Assembly (NCBI RefSeq): GCF_016592555.1
Contig: NZ_AP014546.1
Coordinates: 2,676,501 to 2,740,500, forward strand
DNA from: Neptunomonas japonica JAMM 1380
Lineage (GTDB): Bacteria > Pseudomonadota > Gammaproteobacteria > Pseudomonadales > Balneatricaceae
DNA: 64,000 nt
Reading direction: 5' to 3'
Shown here: positions 55,547 through 63,718 of the stretch, in pieces
Layout: every line of letters begins with the position of its first letter
How positions within the stretch are numbered: position 1 is the first letter of the stretch
Notes under the pieces: generated by a model
Seen by the model: the letters and a program-made list of their open reading frames with translations, nothing else
What the model was told of the DNA's origin: nothing
The model's database searches: none
Position numbers and translations under genes: made by a program

Positions 55547-56458
55547 TCAAAAAACATACCCATAAAGATATCCAGAGCTGATCGCCATAGTAATAATCAC
55601 CGTTAAAAAAGCAGCAATCATCTGGTTCTTAAAGATCGATTTCAGCAGGATTACTTCAGTAAGACTCGCGCCTGCACTGCCTATAATAAGAGCCATCACA
55701 GCACCTAAGCTCATTCCTTTGGCGGCTAAAGCAGCACTTAATGGAATGACAGCTTCGGCCCGAATATATAAAGGAATACCAATGACTGCCGCAACAGGTA
55801 CAGCAAAAGGGTTGTCATCACTGGCCATAGCAGACACAAACTCAGTCGGCATAAAGCCATATATCAGAGAACCTAAGGCAATACCTCCCATCAGATAAGG
55901 TAAGACTTTCTTAAAATCAGCCCACGTTACATACCCAATAGACTTCCACTTATTAACGGATACTTTCCCCCCACAAACACTGCCACAACCTGTTGCTTTT
56001 GGTTCGATATAAGCCTCAGCTTTAATAAAGCGCTCAAACCCAAGTTTTTCTAGGCTATAACCGGCAACCACAGAAACCCCCATGGCCATTACAAAATAGA
56101 ACACAGTGACCTGCAGACCGAAAGTAACAGCAAATAAACCGATGATGATGGGGTTCAATAACGGACTGGCGAATAGAAACACCATCATAGTGCCGAACCC
56201 TGCTTTAGCTCGTAATAAGCCCTTCAAGAATGGAATTGTTGAGCATGAACAAAAAGGAGTGATAGCCCCTAATAAACCGGCAACAAAGTATCCCTTACCA
56301 TTCTTGCCGCTCAATATTGCCTGTATCTTTGCAGGTGGGATGTATTCTTGCAGTACACCGACCATGTAGCTTATTAATAAAAAGAGTATTGTCAGCTCGA
56401 CTGCCAGGAAGGCAAACATACCTAGACTTTCTTGCACCATTTCAAAGGTAATAGTCAT
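55547..56458 (-). CDS. ArsP-like permease (DUF318 / UPF0718)
   Basis: About 303 residues from the ATG at 56458, with eight or so hydrophobic segments. The cysteine motif TPFCSCSTIPFLKG (near 65-78) is the DUF318 permease signature, and a second cluster GCGSVCGGK lies in the central cytoplasmic loop. Members include ArsP, which exports trivalent organoarsenicals, and others of unknown substrate. The frame extends 40 codons further up to 56578 but that part runs through operator sequences. Divergent from and probably controlled by the ArsR protein. Confidence 0.82.
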   Translation of the reverse strand: MTITFEMVQESLGMFAFLAVELTILFLLISYMVGVLQEYIPPAKIQAILSGKNGKGYFVAGLLGAITPFCSCSTIPFLKGLLRAKAGFGTMMVFLFASPLLNPIIIGLFAVTFGLQVTVFYFVMAMGVSVVAGYSLEKLGFERFIKAEAYIEPKATGCGSVCGGKVSVNKWKSIGYVTWADFKKVLPYLMGGIALGSLIYGFMPTEFVSAMASDDNPFAVPVAAVIGIPLYIRAEAVIPLSAALAAKGMSLGAVMALIIGSAGASLTEVILLKSIFKNQMIAAFLTVIITMAISSGYLYGYVF

Positions 56459-56469
56459 TGTCTTATCTC

Positions 56470-56495
56470 TATATTTCCGGAATAGTCGAAATATA
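56470..56495. promoter_or_regulatory. ArsR operator candidate, copy A
   Basis: TATATTTC-N10-GAAATATA, a perfect 8-bp inverted repeat 12 bp upstream of the permease ATG. Confidence 0.6.
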
Positions 56496-56516
56496 AAAGA
56501 TATGAACTTTACTATC

Positions 56517-56546
56517 AATATATTTCTAGTAATATGGAAATATATT
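56517..56546. promoter_or_regulatory. ArsR operator candidate, copy B
   Basis: AATATATTTC-N10-GAAATATATT, a perfect 10-bp inverted repeat with the same core and the same N10 spacer as copy A, 49 bp centre to centre. It is 18 bp before the ArsR ATG. Confidence 0.65.
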
Positions 56547-56563
56547 TTATAAGAGACCAATAT

Positions 56564-56857
56564 ATGAATATTGACCAAGCAGCAAAAGCGCTAAAAGAAT
56601 TAGGCCACCCCACTCGCCTGGCCGTTTATAGGCAGCTGATTAAATCAGGGAGAAAAGGTATTGCCGTTGGTGAGGTACAAGAAAAACTGGAGATACCCGG
56701 ATCAACACTTTCACATCACTTAAAAGGTTTGGAGTCAGCGGGCTTAATTACCCAACGTAGAGAAGGCCGAACACTGTTTTGTGTTGCTCAATATGAACAG
56801 TTAAATTCGGTTATCAGCTTTTTACAGGCAGAATGCTGTGTGGATGAAGACTGTTAA
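56564..56857 (+). CDS. ArsR-family transcriptional repressor
   Basis: A 97-residue winged-helix protein from the ATG at 56564 (AGAGA before it; an ATG ten codons earlier lies in the operator). It has LKELGHPTRLAVYRQLI and the recognition helix PGSTLSHHLKGLESAGLI. C-terminal cysteines in AECCVDEDC could bind a soft metal or metalloid. Such proteins release DNA upon metal binding. Likely regulates itself and the divergent ArsP-like permease. Confidence 0.92.
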   Translation: MNIDQAAKALKELGHPTRLAVYRQLIKSGRKGIAVGEVQEKLEIPGSTLSHHLKGLESAGLITQRREGRTLFCVAQYEQLNSVISFLQAECCVDEDC

Positions 56858-56880
56858 ATTTTTGTGGTTTGTTATCTTTT

Positions 56881-57162
56881 TTAAAACCACTGCTCGAACC
56901 TAATTATTCCATGCCAAACTTTTTCCAAAAGGTCAGGAAAAAGCCTAGGTAAGAAAATAGAAACACATGCGAATAAAGCAATAATAAGCCAAAATCCGGT
57001 TGAGCCAATAAAAGCACCCGCTCCCCAGATAGCGAGATATTTATTGGTTGCAAACCACAATAAAGCGGCCGTTGGAACAGCAAAAAAAGCAGCCGCTAAC
57101 TGGCCCATAAGGAAACCTGTGAGCGGACCTTCAGAGCGGTCATTCCGTTGATACTTTCTCAT
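56881..57162 (-). CDS. Small membrane protein of unknown function
   Basis: A 93-residue protein with a charged N-terminus (MRKYQRNDRSEGP) and two to three hydrophobic helices (about 14-40, 48-70), ending WHGIIRFEQWF. It overlaps no neighbour and follows the Mrr-like gene by 18 bp in the same direction, so the two are probably co-transcribed. Not recognised. Confidence 0.7.
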   Translation of the reverse strand: MRKYQRNDRSEGPLTGFLMGQLAAAFFAVPTAALLWFATNKYLAIWGAGAFIGSTGFWLIIALFACVSIFLPRLFPDLLEKVWHGIIRFEQWF

Positions 57163-57180
57163 TACTTTTCATCCTGATCT

Positions 57181-57762
57181 TCAGTCAATTTTCGCTTTGC
57201 CATCAAACAACACAGCGAGTCTATTCGACTCAATTATCTCGATATTATTCTCTTGAGCATAATTGTGTGCAGAGGCTGAGACTTCACCCAGCGTCAAATA
57301 AAGGTAGCCCCTTGCCTCAATTGCTTCACCAGCTGCCACTAACCGTTTCAACGGTTCTATTCCCGTATTCGCCGCTTTAAATCGCTTACTGCACAACAAC
57401 AGCTTTTGGTGACCACGGACAAGTTCTAGATCAGCATCTTTACCATTAAACGCACTCGACTGGTAACCGCTTTTTATATAGTTAGCCGCTATTTTTTCAG
57501 AGATACTCACTGCCGACATTTGTTTCGCTTGTTCAGAGACTTCCAGCACCCGTTTTTGTGAAGGTTGCTGCCATTGCTTAAATCCAGCATAGCCGCCTAT
57601 TAAAAAAAACGGCATTGACGCGCTAATACTCAAAATCACATATTTCGCATCTGTCACAGCCACACTGATCAATAGAGTGAACAGACCAATGAGTACGCTA
57701 TACCACCACGTGGATCGCAATAACACGGCGAACAACGACCCTTTAGCCATCTTAAACTTCAT
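57181..57762 (-). CDS. Membrane-anchored Mrr-like restriction endonuclease-fold protein
   Basis: A 193-residue protein with two transmembrane helices at about 11-55, then a soluble domain (about 80-193). The stretch SGYQSSAFNGKDADLELVRGHQKLLLCSKRFKAANTGIEPLKRLVAAGE followed by ARGYLYLTLGEVSASAHNYAQENNIEIIESNRL resembles the Mrr-type nuclease fold (D..L, ..K pattern with Gln/Ser-Lys), common in membrane proteins of unknown role. No experimental function is inferable. It neighbours the HerA-OLD module, but no operon link exists. Confidence 0.55.
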   Translation of the reverse strand: MKFKMAKGSLFAVLLRSTWWYSVLIGLFTLLISVAVTDAKYVILSISASMPFFLIGGYAGFKQWQQPSQKRVLEVSEQAKQMSAVSISEKIAANYIKSGYQSSAFNGKDADLELVRGHQKLLLCSKRFKAANTGIEPLKRLVAAGEAIEARGYLYLTLGEVSASAHNYAQENNIEIIESNRLAVLFDGKAKID

Positions 57763-58211
57763 AAATTAATCACCTGTTGAAATACTGTTCTTGATAAAGC
57801 AGAGAATATAAAGCTTAACTATACGAGCGTATACTACTTATTCATAACTAAACACGCCGTATGCTCAGCTACACAAATCATCTTCACAAAAGCTCTATCT
57901 CAAATGTCTTAGAGCTGACCTCATCAATACCACCTAAAGCCGCTTCTACCATGCGGTAGCCTTTCCTTTGGGCTGAGCTCTACTGTCGCTCAATTGTTGA
58001 GGGAAACGCATCAATAGAAATATGAACGAATGAAGGCAACTAGATAAGTAGTTGATCCTCGAACATAGGCTGAAGGTCGTTGCTACAAATACCAGCATGA
58101 AAACCGACGACATTACCGACCTCATTCGATGTGTTAACTCATCCTATTTTGAGAAAAAAGCTTTAAAGAAAAAGCATATATGAGTGCGGGTGAACTTGAC
58201 AGTGGGAGTCA
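57763..58211. other. Intergenic region between the Mrr-like gene and the candidate attC site
   Basis: About 450 bp without a long frame. It contains copy 2 of the 24-bp repeat (58019-58042), several short hairpins (for example GCTCTA/TAGAGC around 57891-57914), and a 22-codon leftward frame 57952-57884 that looks coding-like (GYRMVEAALGGIDEVSSKTF is part of it), perhaps a gene remnant. A short rightward frame begins at ATG 58097 (28 codons) without a ribosome-binding site. Confidence 0.4.
58019..58042. repeat. 24-bp direct repeat, copy 2
   Basis: AATATGAACGAATGAAGGC followed by AACTA; two differences from copy 1 at 55338-55361. The two copies bound the ArsP/ArsR/Mrr-like segment of about 2.7 kb. 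Confidence 0.75.
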
Positions 58212-58312
58212 TACCAACGCCGCCATAAGCGGTGAGTAATAGCTTGCTAAAATGTGAAACGAAGTGGAACCGAGCAAGCTGTTACGAATCCGACTTAATG
58301 GCCTTGTTAAAT
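58212..58312 (-). repeat. Candidate integron attC recombination site
   Basis: On the - strand it begins with the core ATTTAAC (58312-58306, RYYYAAC type) and ends in the GTT of GTTGGTA (58218-58212). Between them lie two spaced complementary parts: GGCCATTAAGTCGG against CGCCATAAGCGG, with one unpaired base, and the perfect 8-bp stem AGCAAGCT/AGCTTGCT. Size (101 bp), cores, extrahelical base and variable end loop are all attC hallmarks. The right core is imperfect at its last bases, as expected since these belong to the next cassette. Confidence 0.65.
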
Positions 58313-58329
58313 AGCCGATACCAACCAAA

Positions 58330-60165
58330 CTATTTCCGAATAAACTCAACTAAATCTTTAATTTTATTCTCCAAGTCAAACATCGAACAATGTGTTTTAT
58401 CGAGTTTATCGACTACCGCTTTGGCAATAGGTACTTTTTTGCTTGCATAACTTAAAGAAATATTACTCAATGAAGATTCTTCTAGCTGGGTAGCATCTTG
58501 ATATTGATAACAATCGGAAATAGCTTTATCGAATGAATCAAATTTTTCAAATATAAAATCAGAAGCTTGAGTTGATTTTAACTCCAGCCCCTTACGACTA
58601 TCTCCCTTGCCAATTGATTCACGTTTGAAACCTTGGCTCGTCAAAATTTCAAAGAATAGATTTTTGCAAATATAATTCTCAATTTCACGACCTTCCGTAA
58701 TCCACACTTTGACATAGTCTTCTACAGTTGAATCTAAACCGGCATTATCAGCATTAGCTGCTTGAAGCCTACCTAACATAGAACCTAGATAAGCTTTAAA
58801 AGCTCCATCATCTCGGTTTGTTTGTGAAGAACAATCAGAATCGGCTATCAAATATGCCTTCCTACTGGTACTCAAAATGTTAATTAGATTCTCATCAATA
58901 TCATCTAGTGCTGTGAAAGAAGCTAAGTTTGTACCGCCAAAGTATAAGAAGGAATAGTCTTTTCCTTCTTTCAGTTCTCCGTCAGAATATATATCAATCA
59001 GTTTTTTCAAGTAAATCCTATCACTAGGCCCTTCAACCCATAAAACAGTATTGGCTTGAAGTATTTGAGAAGCTTTTACGCCCAGTGAATCTAATGTTTC
59101 ATAATGCTTGATTACATTATCATTCGGAGTAATTGAGCTTGCGCCATTGGATGATTTTAAAGTTCTGTACACAGCCCAGTTTTCATTTAGGCAGTCAATA
59201 AGGGATGGAGAATGAGTAGTGATAAAGAATCTATGGTTAACTAACTCTTTCTCGAAAATACTGACAAGTTTAACTACTGATTCTGGGTGTAAATTAGCTT
59301 CTGGCTCTTCTAGAAAGACGTTTAAATTAACATCCTTGTTGATCCAAAGGTGTGATAGCAACATCACTATTTGAGAGACACCAGTGCCCAACTGATCTAA
59401 AGAAAAAGATAGGCCTGATTCAAACTCAAGATTTAAATCCTTCTTTACAACATCAATATTAGTTACCTGCTCAGATAAAATATCGGTTAGCCACTGCTTA
59501 ATTTGCTTTTTATATCCAGCCCAGTTTGATGGAGTTGCTCTGTCGAGTCTTAACTTATCAAGTTCTTCAATAATTTTTGCGCCATCAAAATAGTAGCTTT
59601 GCTCATTGTTTGAATTACGCGAGTGGTGTCGAATAGGGTCAACAAATACCAATGAATTTAAGAAGCTACTCCAGTAGAATTCATTATCACTAAATCCAGC
59701 CACATCATCAGTCGGGTCTATCCATTTATCTGTTTCCAAATCAGAACAGATTAAATTACTATCATTGAAAATCGGCTTGCCATTAACCTTCATGTTTAAA
59801 ATAGATGTGTTAGAGCTAACATCATGGCAGCAATCTAGCGTAACTTTATTCTCATCTACCGTATAAGAAACTTTATCATCCTTCGTAAAGACATTATCGT
59901 TTGAAAGTGATATTTCGCAGTTAATTTTTTCCTTTCCCCAATCCCATGTTTGGCTTTCATCAAGTTCAGTGGCAACTGAAATCGCAGTTCCAGTAGACAG
60001 CTTTTCACTAGCTATACTTTTTAAGTAATTAAAATATTTTGCTAGATTAGATTTCCCTGAGTTATTTGGTCCAATTATTAGGTTAATTGACTTTAAGCCA
60101 CTTATATAGACGCCATTTAAATCATATGAGCGCCAACCACAAAGCTTTATAGAGTCAATTTTCAT
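58330..60165 (-). CDS. OLD-family AAA ATPase with TOPRIM nuclease domain
   Basis: A 611-residue protein. N-terminal SMC/ABC-like ATPase: Walker A GPNNSGKS (32-39), signature-like LGTGVSQIV (259-267), Walker B VFLEEPEANLHPES (283-296) and switch THSPS (317-321). C-terminal TOPRIM: Glu378 in WVEGPSDRIYL, Asp442 and Asp444 in IADSD, and REIENYI near residue 495. This is the architecture of OLD nucleases, including the GajA subunit of Gabija; partners there are UvrD-like helicases. Here the partner is a HerA-type ATPase overlapping by four bases. Likely a DNA-degrading or nicking effector in phage defence. A/T-rich relative to neighbours. Confidence 0.9.
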   Translation of the reverse strand: MKIDSIKLCGWRSYDLNGVYISGLKSINLIIGPNNSGKSNLAKYFNYLKSIASEKLSTGTAISVATELDESQTWDWGKEKINCEISLSNDNVFTKDDKVSYTVDENKVTLDCCHDVSSNTSILNMKVNGKPIFNDSNLICSDLETDKWIDPTDDVAGFSDNEFYWSSFLNSLVFVDPIRHHSRNSNNEQSYYFDGAKIIEELDKLRLDRATPSNWAGYKKQIKQWLTDILSEQVTNIDVVKKDLNLEFESGLSFSLDQLGTGVSQIVMLLSHLWINKDVNLNVFLEEPEANLHPESVVKLVSIFEKELVNHRFFITTHSPSLIDCLNENWAVYRTLKSSNGASSITPNDNVIKHYETLDSLGVKASQILQANTVLWVEGPSDRIYLKKLIDIYSDGELKEGKDYSFLYFGGTNLASFTALDDIDENLINILSTSRKAYLIADSDCSSQTNRDDGAFKAYLGSMLGRLQAANADNAGLDSTVEDYVKVWITEGREIENYICKNLFFEILTSQGFKRESIGKGDSRKGLELKSTQASDFIFEKFDSFDKAISDCYQYQDATQLEESSLSNISLSYASKKVPIAKAVVDKLDKTHCSMFDLENKIKDLVEFIRK

Positions 60166-61814
60166 TTGGATTTATCCTGTTTATGCCAAGAATCTACCAA
60201 TGACTTTAGTGAATAACCAGATGGCTTACCCAACTTCCAAGATTTATGGTACCTAACATCATTACTCCTAGGCATTGGGTTAGGCTCTCTAAATTGAACT
60301 TTTCTTGGTAAATTAATTGAGTCTCCAGAAACAAATGCCTCACCGTCTCTAAGGCTAGGTAAGAAGTCGACTTGACCAGCTAATGTATCTGGCAACAACC
60401 TTTTAATCTTGTTTTGGTCTAGATCATTGGTAAGTCGAAGAGCAATGTATGTACCACATTGCGATAAAACTGTCGTAGAAACATTTGATGGGCGTTGAGT
60501 AACAACTGTCAAACCAATACCGTACTTCCTACCTTCTTTAGCAATTCTTTCAACCCGTTCTTTTGCTATGTTGAACTTTGAATCGCTTTCTTCTGGAATA
60601 TAAGTGTGAGCTTCTTCTAACACTAAATTAAGAGGAATGTTTTCAGGGTCTAAATCCCAATATTTAAAGTCGAAACACAATCTTGAAATAACACCAACAC
60701 ATACAGCTCTTACTTCTGCTGGCAAGCCACTTAAATCTAATATGTTTAAGTATGCTTCAGATTCAGCTAAGCCTAATATAAATTCAAAGTATTCGACTAT
60801 TGAGGTTTCATTATCAATTTGTCTATGAAGAAATGAGTAACGAGTATCATGTCGAATAGCTTGGAGCTTTAGGATAATACTCTCATATGGTTTCTTGGCA
60901 GTGGCATTACCTTGAGAGTCCTTTTCAGTTACTATTTCATCTAAAAGAGTATCAATATTGAAAAATATTGGTGTGTCTGCAGAAACTACTACACCATCAA
61001 TATTTTGCTTTTTAGCTTCTTTTTCTTTTTGTTTCGTAATAAGCCTTTTTATTATAGCTTTCTGATTAGATCCAGGCTCAAGATTATAAACTCCAAAGAA
61101 CTCTTCTAAATCTAAAAACCAATATGGGAGTGTAAACTCATTCCAAGGAATTGCATTTGTCCTATTTTTAAAGCTATCGCCTGGTGCTTCAGTGTTATAG
61201 CCAAATGCCGAAGGGTACTCATTATGAATATCAAAAAACAATATTCTAGGGCACTCATAGCTTGATAATATCGACTGAACTATCGATGCGACAGTGCAAC
61301 TTTTACCACTACCTGTTGTACCTAATATGGCAGTATGTCGCCCCATTAACTTATCTAGGTTTAAATATGTTTGATCGTCATCGTTTGCATCGGTAACACA
61401 AAAGTGCTCTTTGTCTTCTTCTAGGTCTATGCCTATTAATTGGTTTACTTGGTCACTGCTAAGAAAGTATGTATCGCAATTTATTGTAGGAAGTCGTTTG
61501 GTACCTCGATTAAACTTACCATTGATAGCACAACCCAATATTGAAAGCGTTACTACTTTCCTCTCTTCCCTAACTATTTCAAACCCATCTATCGCTCTTT
61601 TTGTTTTCTCTATTTCAGTGATCTGAACCTTGCTTATAGTACAAATTGTATTACCGTGCGCTCCGCCACAGTTAACATAAGCACCAACCTCAGCGCAGTG
61701 CTTTATACTTTGAAACTCGCGCTCTAGAACATCTGCATGAAGTATAATTGCGGCACCGTCAACTTCTTTAATTTTACCGAATTTTAAAGCATCTTCTCTT
61801 AATGTTGTTGTCAA
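60162..61814 (-). CDS. HerA/FtsK-type AAA ATPase (DUF87)
   Basis: A 550-residue ATPase. An N-terminal HAS-barrel-like region (about 15-110) precedes the RecA-like core: Walker A GTTGSGKS (165-172), FFDIHNEYPSAFG (193-205), Walker B LNLVLEEAHTYIP (395-407), and TVVTQRPSNVSTTVLSQCGTYIALRLTN (about 436-463), all typical of HerA. HerA proteins form hexameric DNA translocases that work with nucleases (NurA in archaea, Sir2 or DUF4297 in bacterial defence). Being first in the operon and overlapping the OLD gene by four bases, it likely forms a complex with it. Start ATG at 61814; AGGAAGT upstream. Confidence 0.92.
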   Translation of the reverse strand: MTTTLREDALKFGKIKEVDGAAIILHADVLEREFQSIKHCAEVGAYVNCGGAHGNTICTISKVQITEIEKTKRAIDGFEIVREERKVVTLSILGCAINGKFNRGTKRLPTINCDTYFLSSDQVNQLIGIDLEEDKEHFCVTDANDDDQTYLNLDKLMGRHTAILGTTGSGKSCTVASIVQSILSSYECPRILFFDIHNEYPSAFGYNTEAPGDSFKNRTNAIPWNEFTLPYWFLDLEEFFGVYNLEPGSNQKAIIKRLITKQKEKEAKKQNIDGVVVSADTPIFFNIDTLLDEIVTEKDSQGNATAKKPYESIILKLQAIRHDTRYSFLHRQIDNETSIVEYFEFILGLAESEAYLNILDLSGLPAEVRAVCVGVISRLCFDFKYWDLDPENIPLNLVLEEAHTYIPEESDSKFNIAKERVERIAKEGRKYGIGLTVVTQRPSNVSTTVLSQCGTYIALRLTNDLDQNKIKRLLPDTLAGQVDFLPSLRDGEAFVSGDSINLPRKVQFREPNPMPRSNDVRYHKSWKLGKPSGYSLKSLVDSWHKQDKSK

Positions 61815-61879
61815 TTTATAACTTCCTTATTAGTTAGTGTATTTCTCCGCAGTTTGAAGCTGAGGTTATGCAAGGCCAT

Positions 61880-61917
61880 TTAACATTTGTATATACGGGG
61901 GTCCGTGTATCTACCCA
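61880..61917. repeat. Stem-loop repeat, copy A
   Basis: Starts TTAACATTTG, passes through GTATATACGG and CCGTGTATC (imperfect inverted repeat) and ends CTACCCA. It shares both ends with copy B; the loop lengths differ. Confidence 0.6.
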
Positions 61918-62013
61918 CAACGTTATTAATTAAAAGTAGATGTAATTGTTTGAAAAGGAAGGAAAATATTTAGAGATATAGAAGCGCCTTCCGTGGCAAA
62001 CCGCGCATGCGTA

Positions 62014-62063
62014 TTAACAATTGATATACAGAAGCTTTTAAAAGTGCTCCGTATATCTACCCA
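62014..62063. repeat. Stem-loop repeat, copy B
   Basis: Starts TTAACAATTG, then GATATAC/GTATATC (perfect 7-bp arms) around a loop containing CTTTTAAAAG, and ends TCCGTATATCTACCCA. The last 16 bases differ from copy A at one position. Confidence 0.6.
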
Positions 62064-62234
62064 TGCAAAACATCCATCTATCTGATTTACTTATATTTTT
62101 AACTCAGCACATAGAGCAATACAAGCACTTTGCCCGGTACATTTTATCTAAAACAGGCATAAATACCGCTCGTGCCTAAATACACTGTATATTTGAGCAA
62201 AAAATACTCGATAGTTTTTCAAGATTTCAGAGCA

Positions 62235-63641
62235 CTATTTGATCACCGTATTTCGTTCGTTGAGGCTGTGATCGAGATGCTTAAAACTCGCGCCCTGCCC
62301 CACTAACCATTGCAGCACCTGCCTTTGTTGCTGCTCATTTAATTGCATAGCTAAGCATTGTTCTTGTATGACGGCTAGCTCATCAGGGCTGCTTTGGTAT
62401 GCCAGTATGATAGGAGCAAGCGGAACGCCATTAAGATGCCACACGCCTAATGGCTGATCTGGCGAGGTGACTACATCTACTGCCTCAATCAAACCTTGAT
62501 TAACCACGGGCAATGTTTTTACGCGCAACTGGGTTATATCAGATGACTGATGCATGGGCTGTTTGTCCGGCCATTGGGCACGTATTTCCCAAAAAGGCTG
62601 CTCCTGCCACTGCTCTTCCATGGCATAAAAGTCGCGCCCAATACGAGCAAAACGAAAAAAGAGTTCTGTTATACGTAATTGGTGAAACCGCTGAGCTAAC
62701 AGCGCTTTTTCAGGTTCACGTAGCAGTGTATTGATTACGGCAGGCGCTTGCAGTGATGATGACAGCGCTTGGAAAATACCATTACCGGATAGCGGATCAA
62801 CAGCCATGGCCGCATCGCCTACTCTGATCCAGTTATCACCTACCGCTTCTTGGCATAATATAGGTGTGCTGGTGCGCGCATGTATCTCGCCGGTAGAAGT
62901 CGCATTAGCAAGGTAAGGTTGTGCTTGCTCTAAGGTGTTTAGTTTTTCAATGCAAAACTCAGCTAAACGGGATTTTTCAGGCAGTATGGATGAGGCCACA
63001 TCAAACGTCAGTTGCAAATAGCGTCTGCCTTTTTCATCAGCCGCCATCCATGCCCAGCCATCTTCAAAGCTTTGTACCGCCGACTGGCGCTCTCCCGGTT
63101 CACCTTCCCAATACTGTAAAATTGAAACCGTTTCAGCACCACGCAAGCGCTTAAGTTTAGCAGCAGGGGCTGCTCTACCTCTAGCTTCTACTAAAAAGTC
63201 GGCATCCAGTTGTATGCTTTGTCCTGAAGATTCAACACTGATGTTATGCCCTGTGGATGTAGATATTACTTCTCCTGCACGGCCTTGGATAACATGAATG
63301 CCTTGCATCGCAAGGTCCATTAATATGGCCGCATCAAATGCCGCACGGTCAATCAAGCGCTCGGTATTGGCTTGGCTGGTAACACCATTCCAAGTAACAA
63401 AACGCGCTGATGCTGGCGGAAGTTTCTCTAAGGCATGGCTAAAGCCAGCACCACGCAAGCCATCGACTACACGCTCAGAAACGCCTTCCATCGCACAAAA
63501 TTGGCGTGGTTCACCTACTATGGTGATGTTTGTATAACCCAGTTTTTTTAAACCCAGAGCAACCGCACCACCCGCAGGCCCTGCACCAAGAATAACAATG
63601 GAAGTGTCTTCTACATTATAGGTGGCTTCTACCGCTGCCAT
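62235..63641 (-). CDS. FAD-dependent monooxygenase, QhpG-like
   Basis: A 468-residue flavoprotein of the tryptophan-halogenase/monooxygenase superfamily. FAD motif VILGAGPAGGAVALGLKKLG (about 16-35), and a second FAD motif IRVGDAAMAVDPLSGNGIFQAL (about 272-293, with the GD motif). No typical halogenase WxWxIP motif was seen. Similar flavoproteins (QhpG, LodB, GoxB) hydroxylate a tryptophan of a partner protein to build tryptophylquinone cofactors. The next gene upstream looks like the protease QhpE, which favours QhpG of the quinohemoprotein amine dehydrogenase maturation set. The catalytic subunits lie outside the window. Confidence 0.65.
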   Translation of the reverse strand: MAAVEATYNVEDTSIVILGAGPAGGAVALGLKKLGYTNITIVGEPRQFCAMEGVSERVVDGLRGAGFSHALEKLPPASARFVTWNGVTSQANTERLIDRAAFDAAILMDLAMQGIHVIQGRAGEVISTSTGHNISVESSGQSIQLDADFLVEARGRAAPAAKLKRLRGAETVSILQYWEGEPGERQSAVQSFEDGWAWMAADEKGRRYLQLTFDVASSILPEKSRLAEFCIEKLNTLEQAQPYLANATSTGEIHARTSTPILCQEAVGDNWIRVGDAAMAVDPLSGNGIFQALSSSLQAPAVINTLLREPEKALLAQRFHQLRITELFFRFARIGRDFYAMEEQWQEQPFWEIRAQWPDKQPMHQSSDITQLRVKTLPVVNQGLIEAVDVVTSPDQPLGVWHLNGVPLAPIILAYQSSPDELAVIQEQCLAMQLNEQQQRQVLQWLVGQGASFKHLDHSLNERNTVIK

Positions 63642-63718
63642 ATAAACATGACTCCAAATGAATAAGGATATTGAAAATCAGACTGTCTGTTAACTTAGCA
63701 GCTTTTACACTAAACGCC

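Larger units (their letters stand above)
61815..62234. other. 420-bp intergenic region upstream of the HerA gene
   Basis: No coding frame supported. It holds a core GTTAAAT on the - strand (61884-61878) that pairs exactly with the ATTTAAC core of the candidate attC and marks the likely cassette start, and two copies of a stem-loop repeat (61880-61917 and 62014-62063). The remainder is A/T-rich and includes the promoter region of the HerA gene. Confidence 0.5.

Noticed and set aside
56459..56578. 40-residue N-terminal extension of the ArsP-like permease
   Set aside because: It would cover both operator repeats and lacks a ribosome-binding site; the ATG at 56458 gives the usual family start.
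58330..61814. Gabija or PARIS as the name for the HerA-OLD pair
   Set aside because: The partner is a HerA translocase, not a UvrD-like helicase (Gabija), and the ATPase and TOPRIM are fused in one gene beside HerA, unlike the usual PARIS pair.
61880..61917. Possible chromosomal dif site
   Set aside because: The end ATTTAACAT resembles the XerD half of dif, but the other half does not match the XerC arm. I keep only the repeat description.
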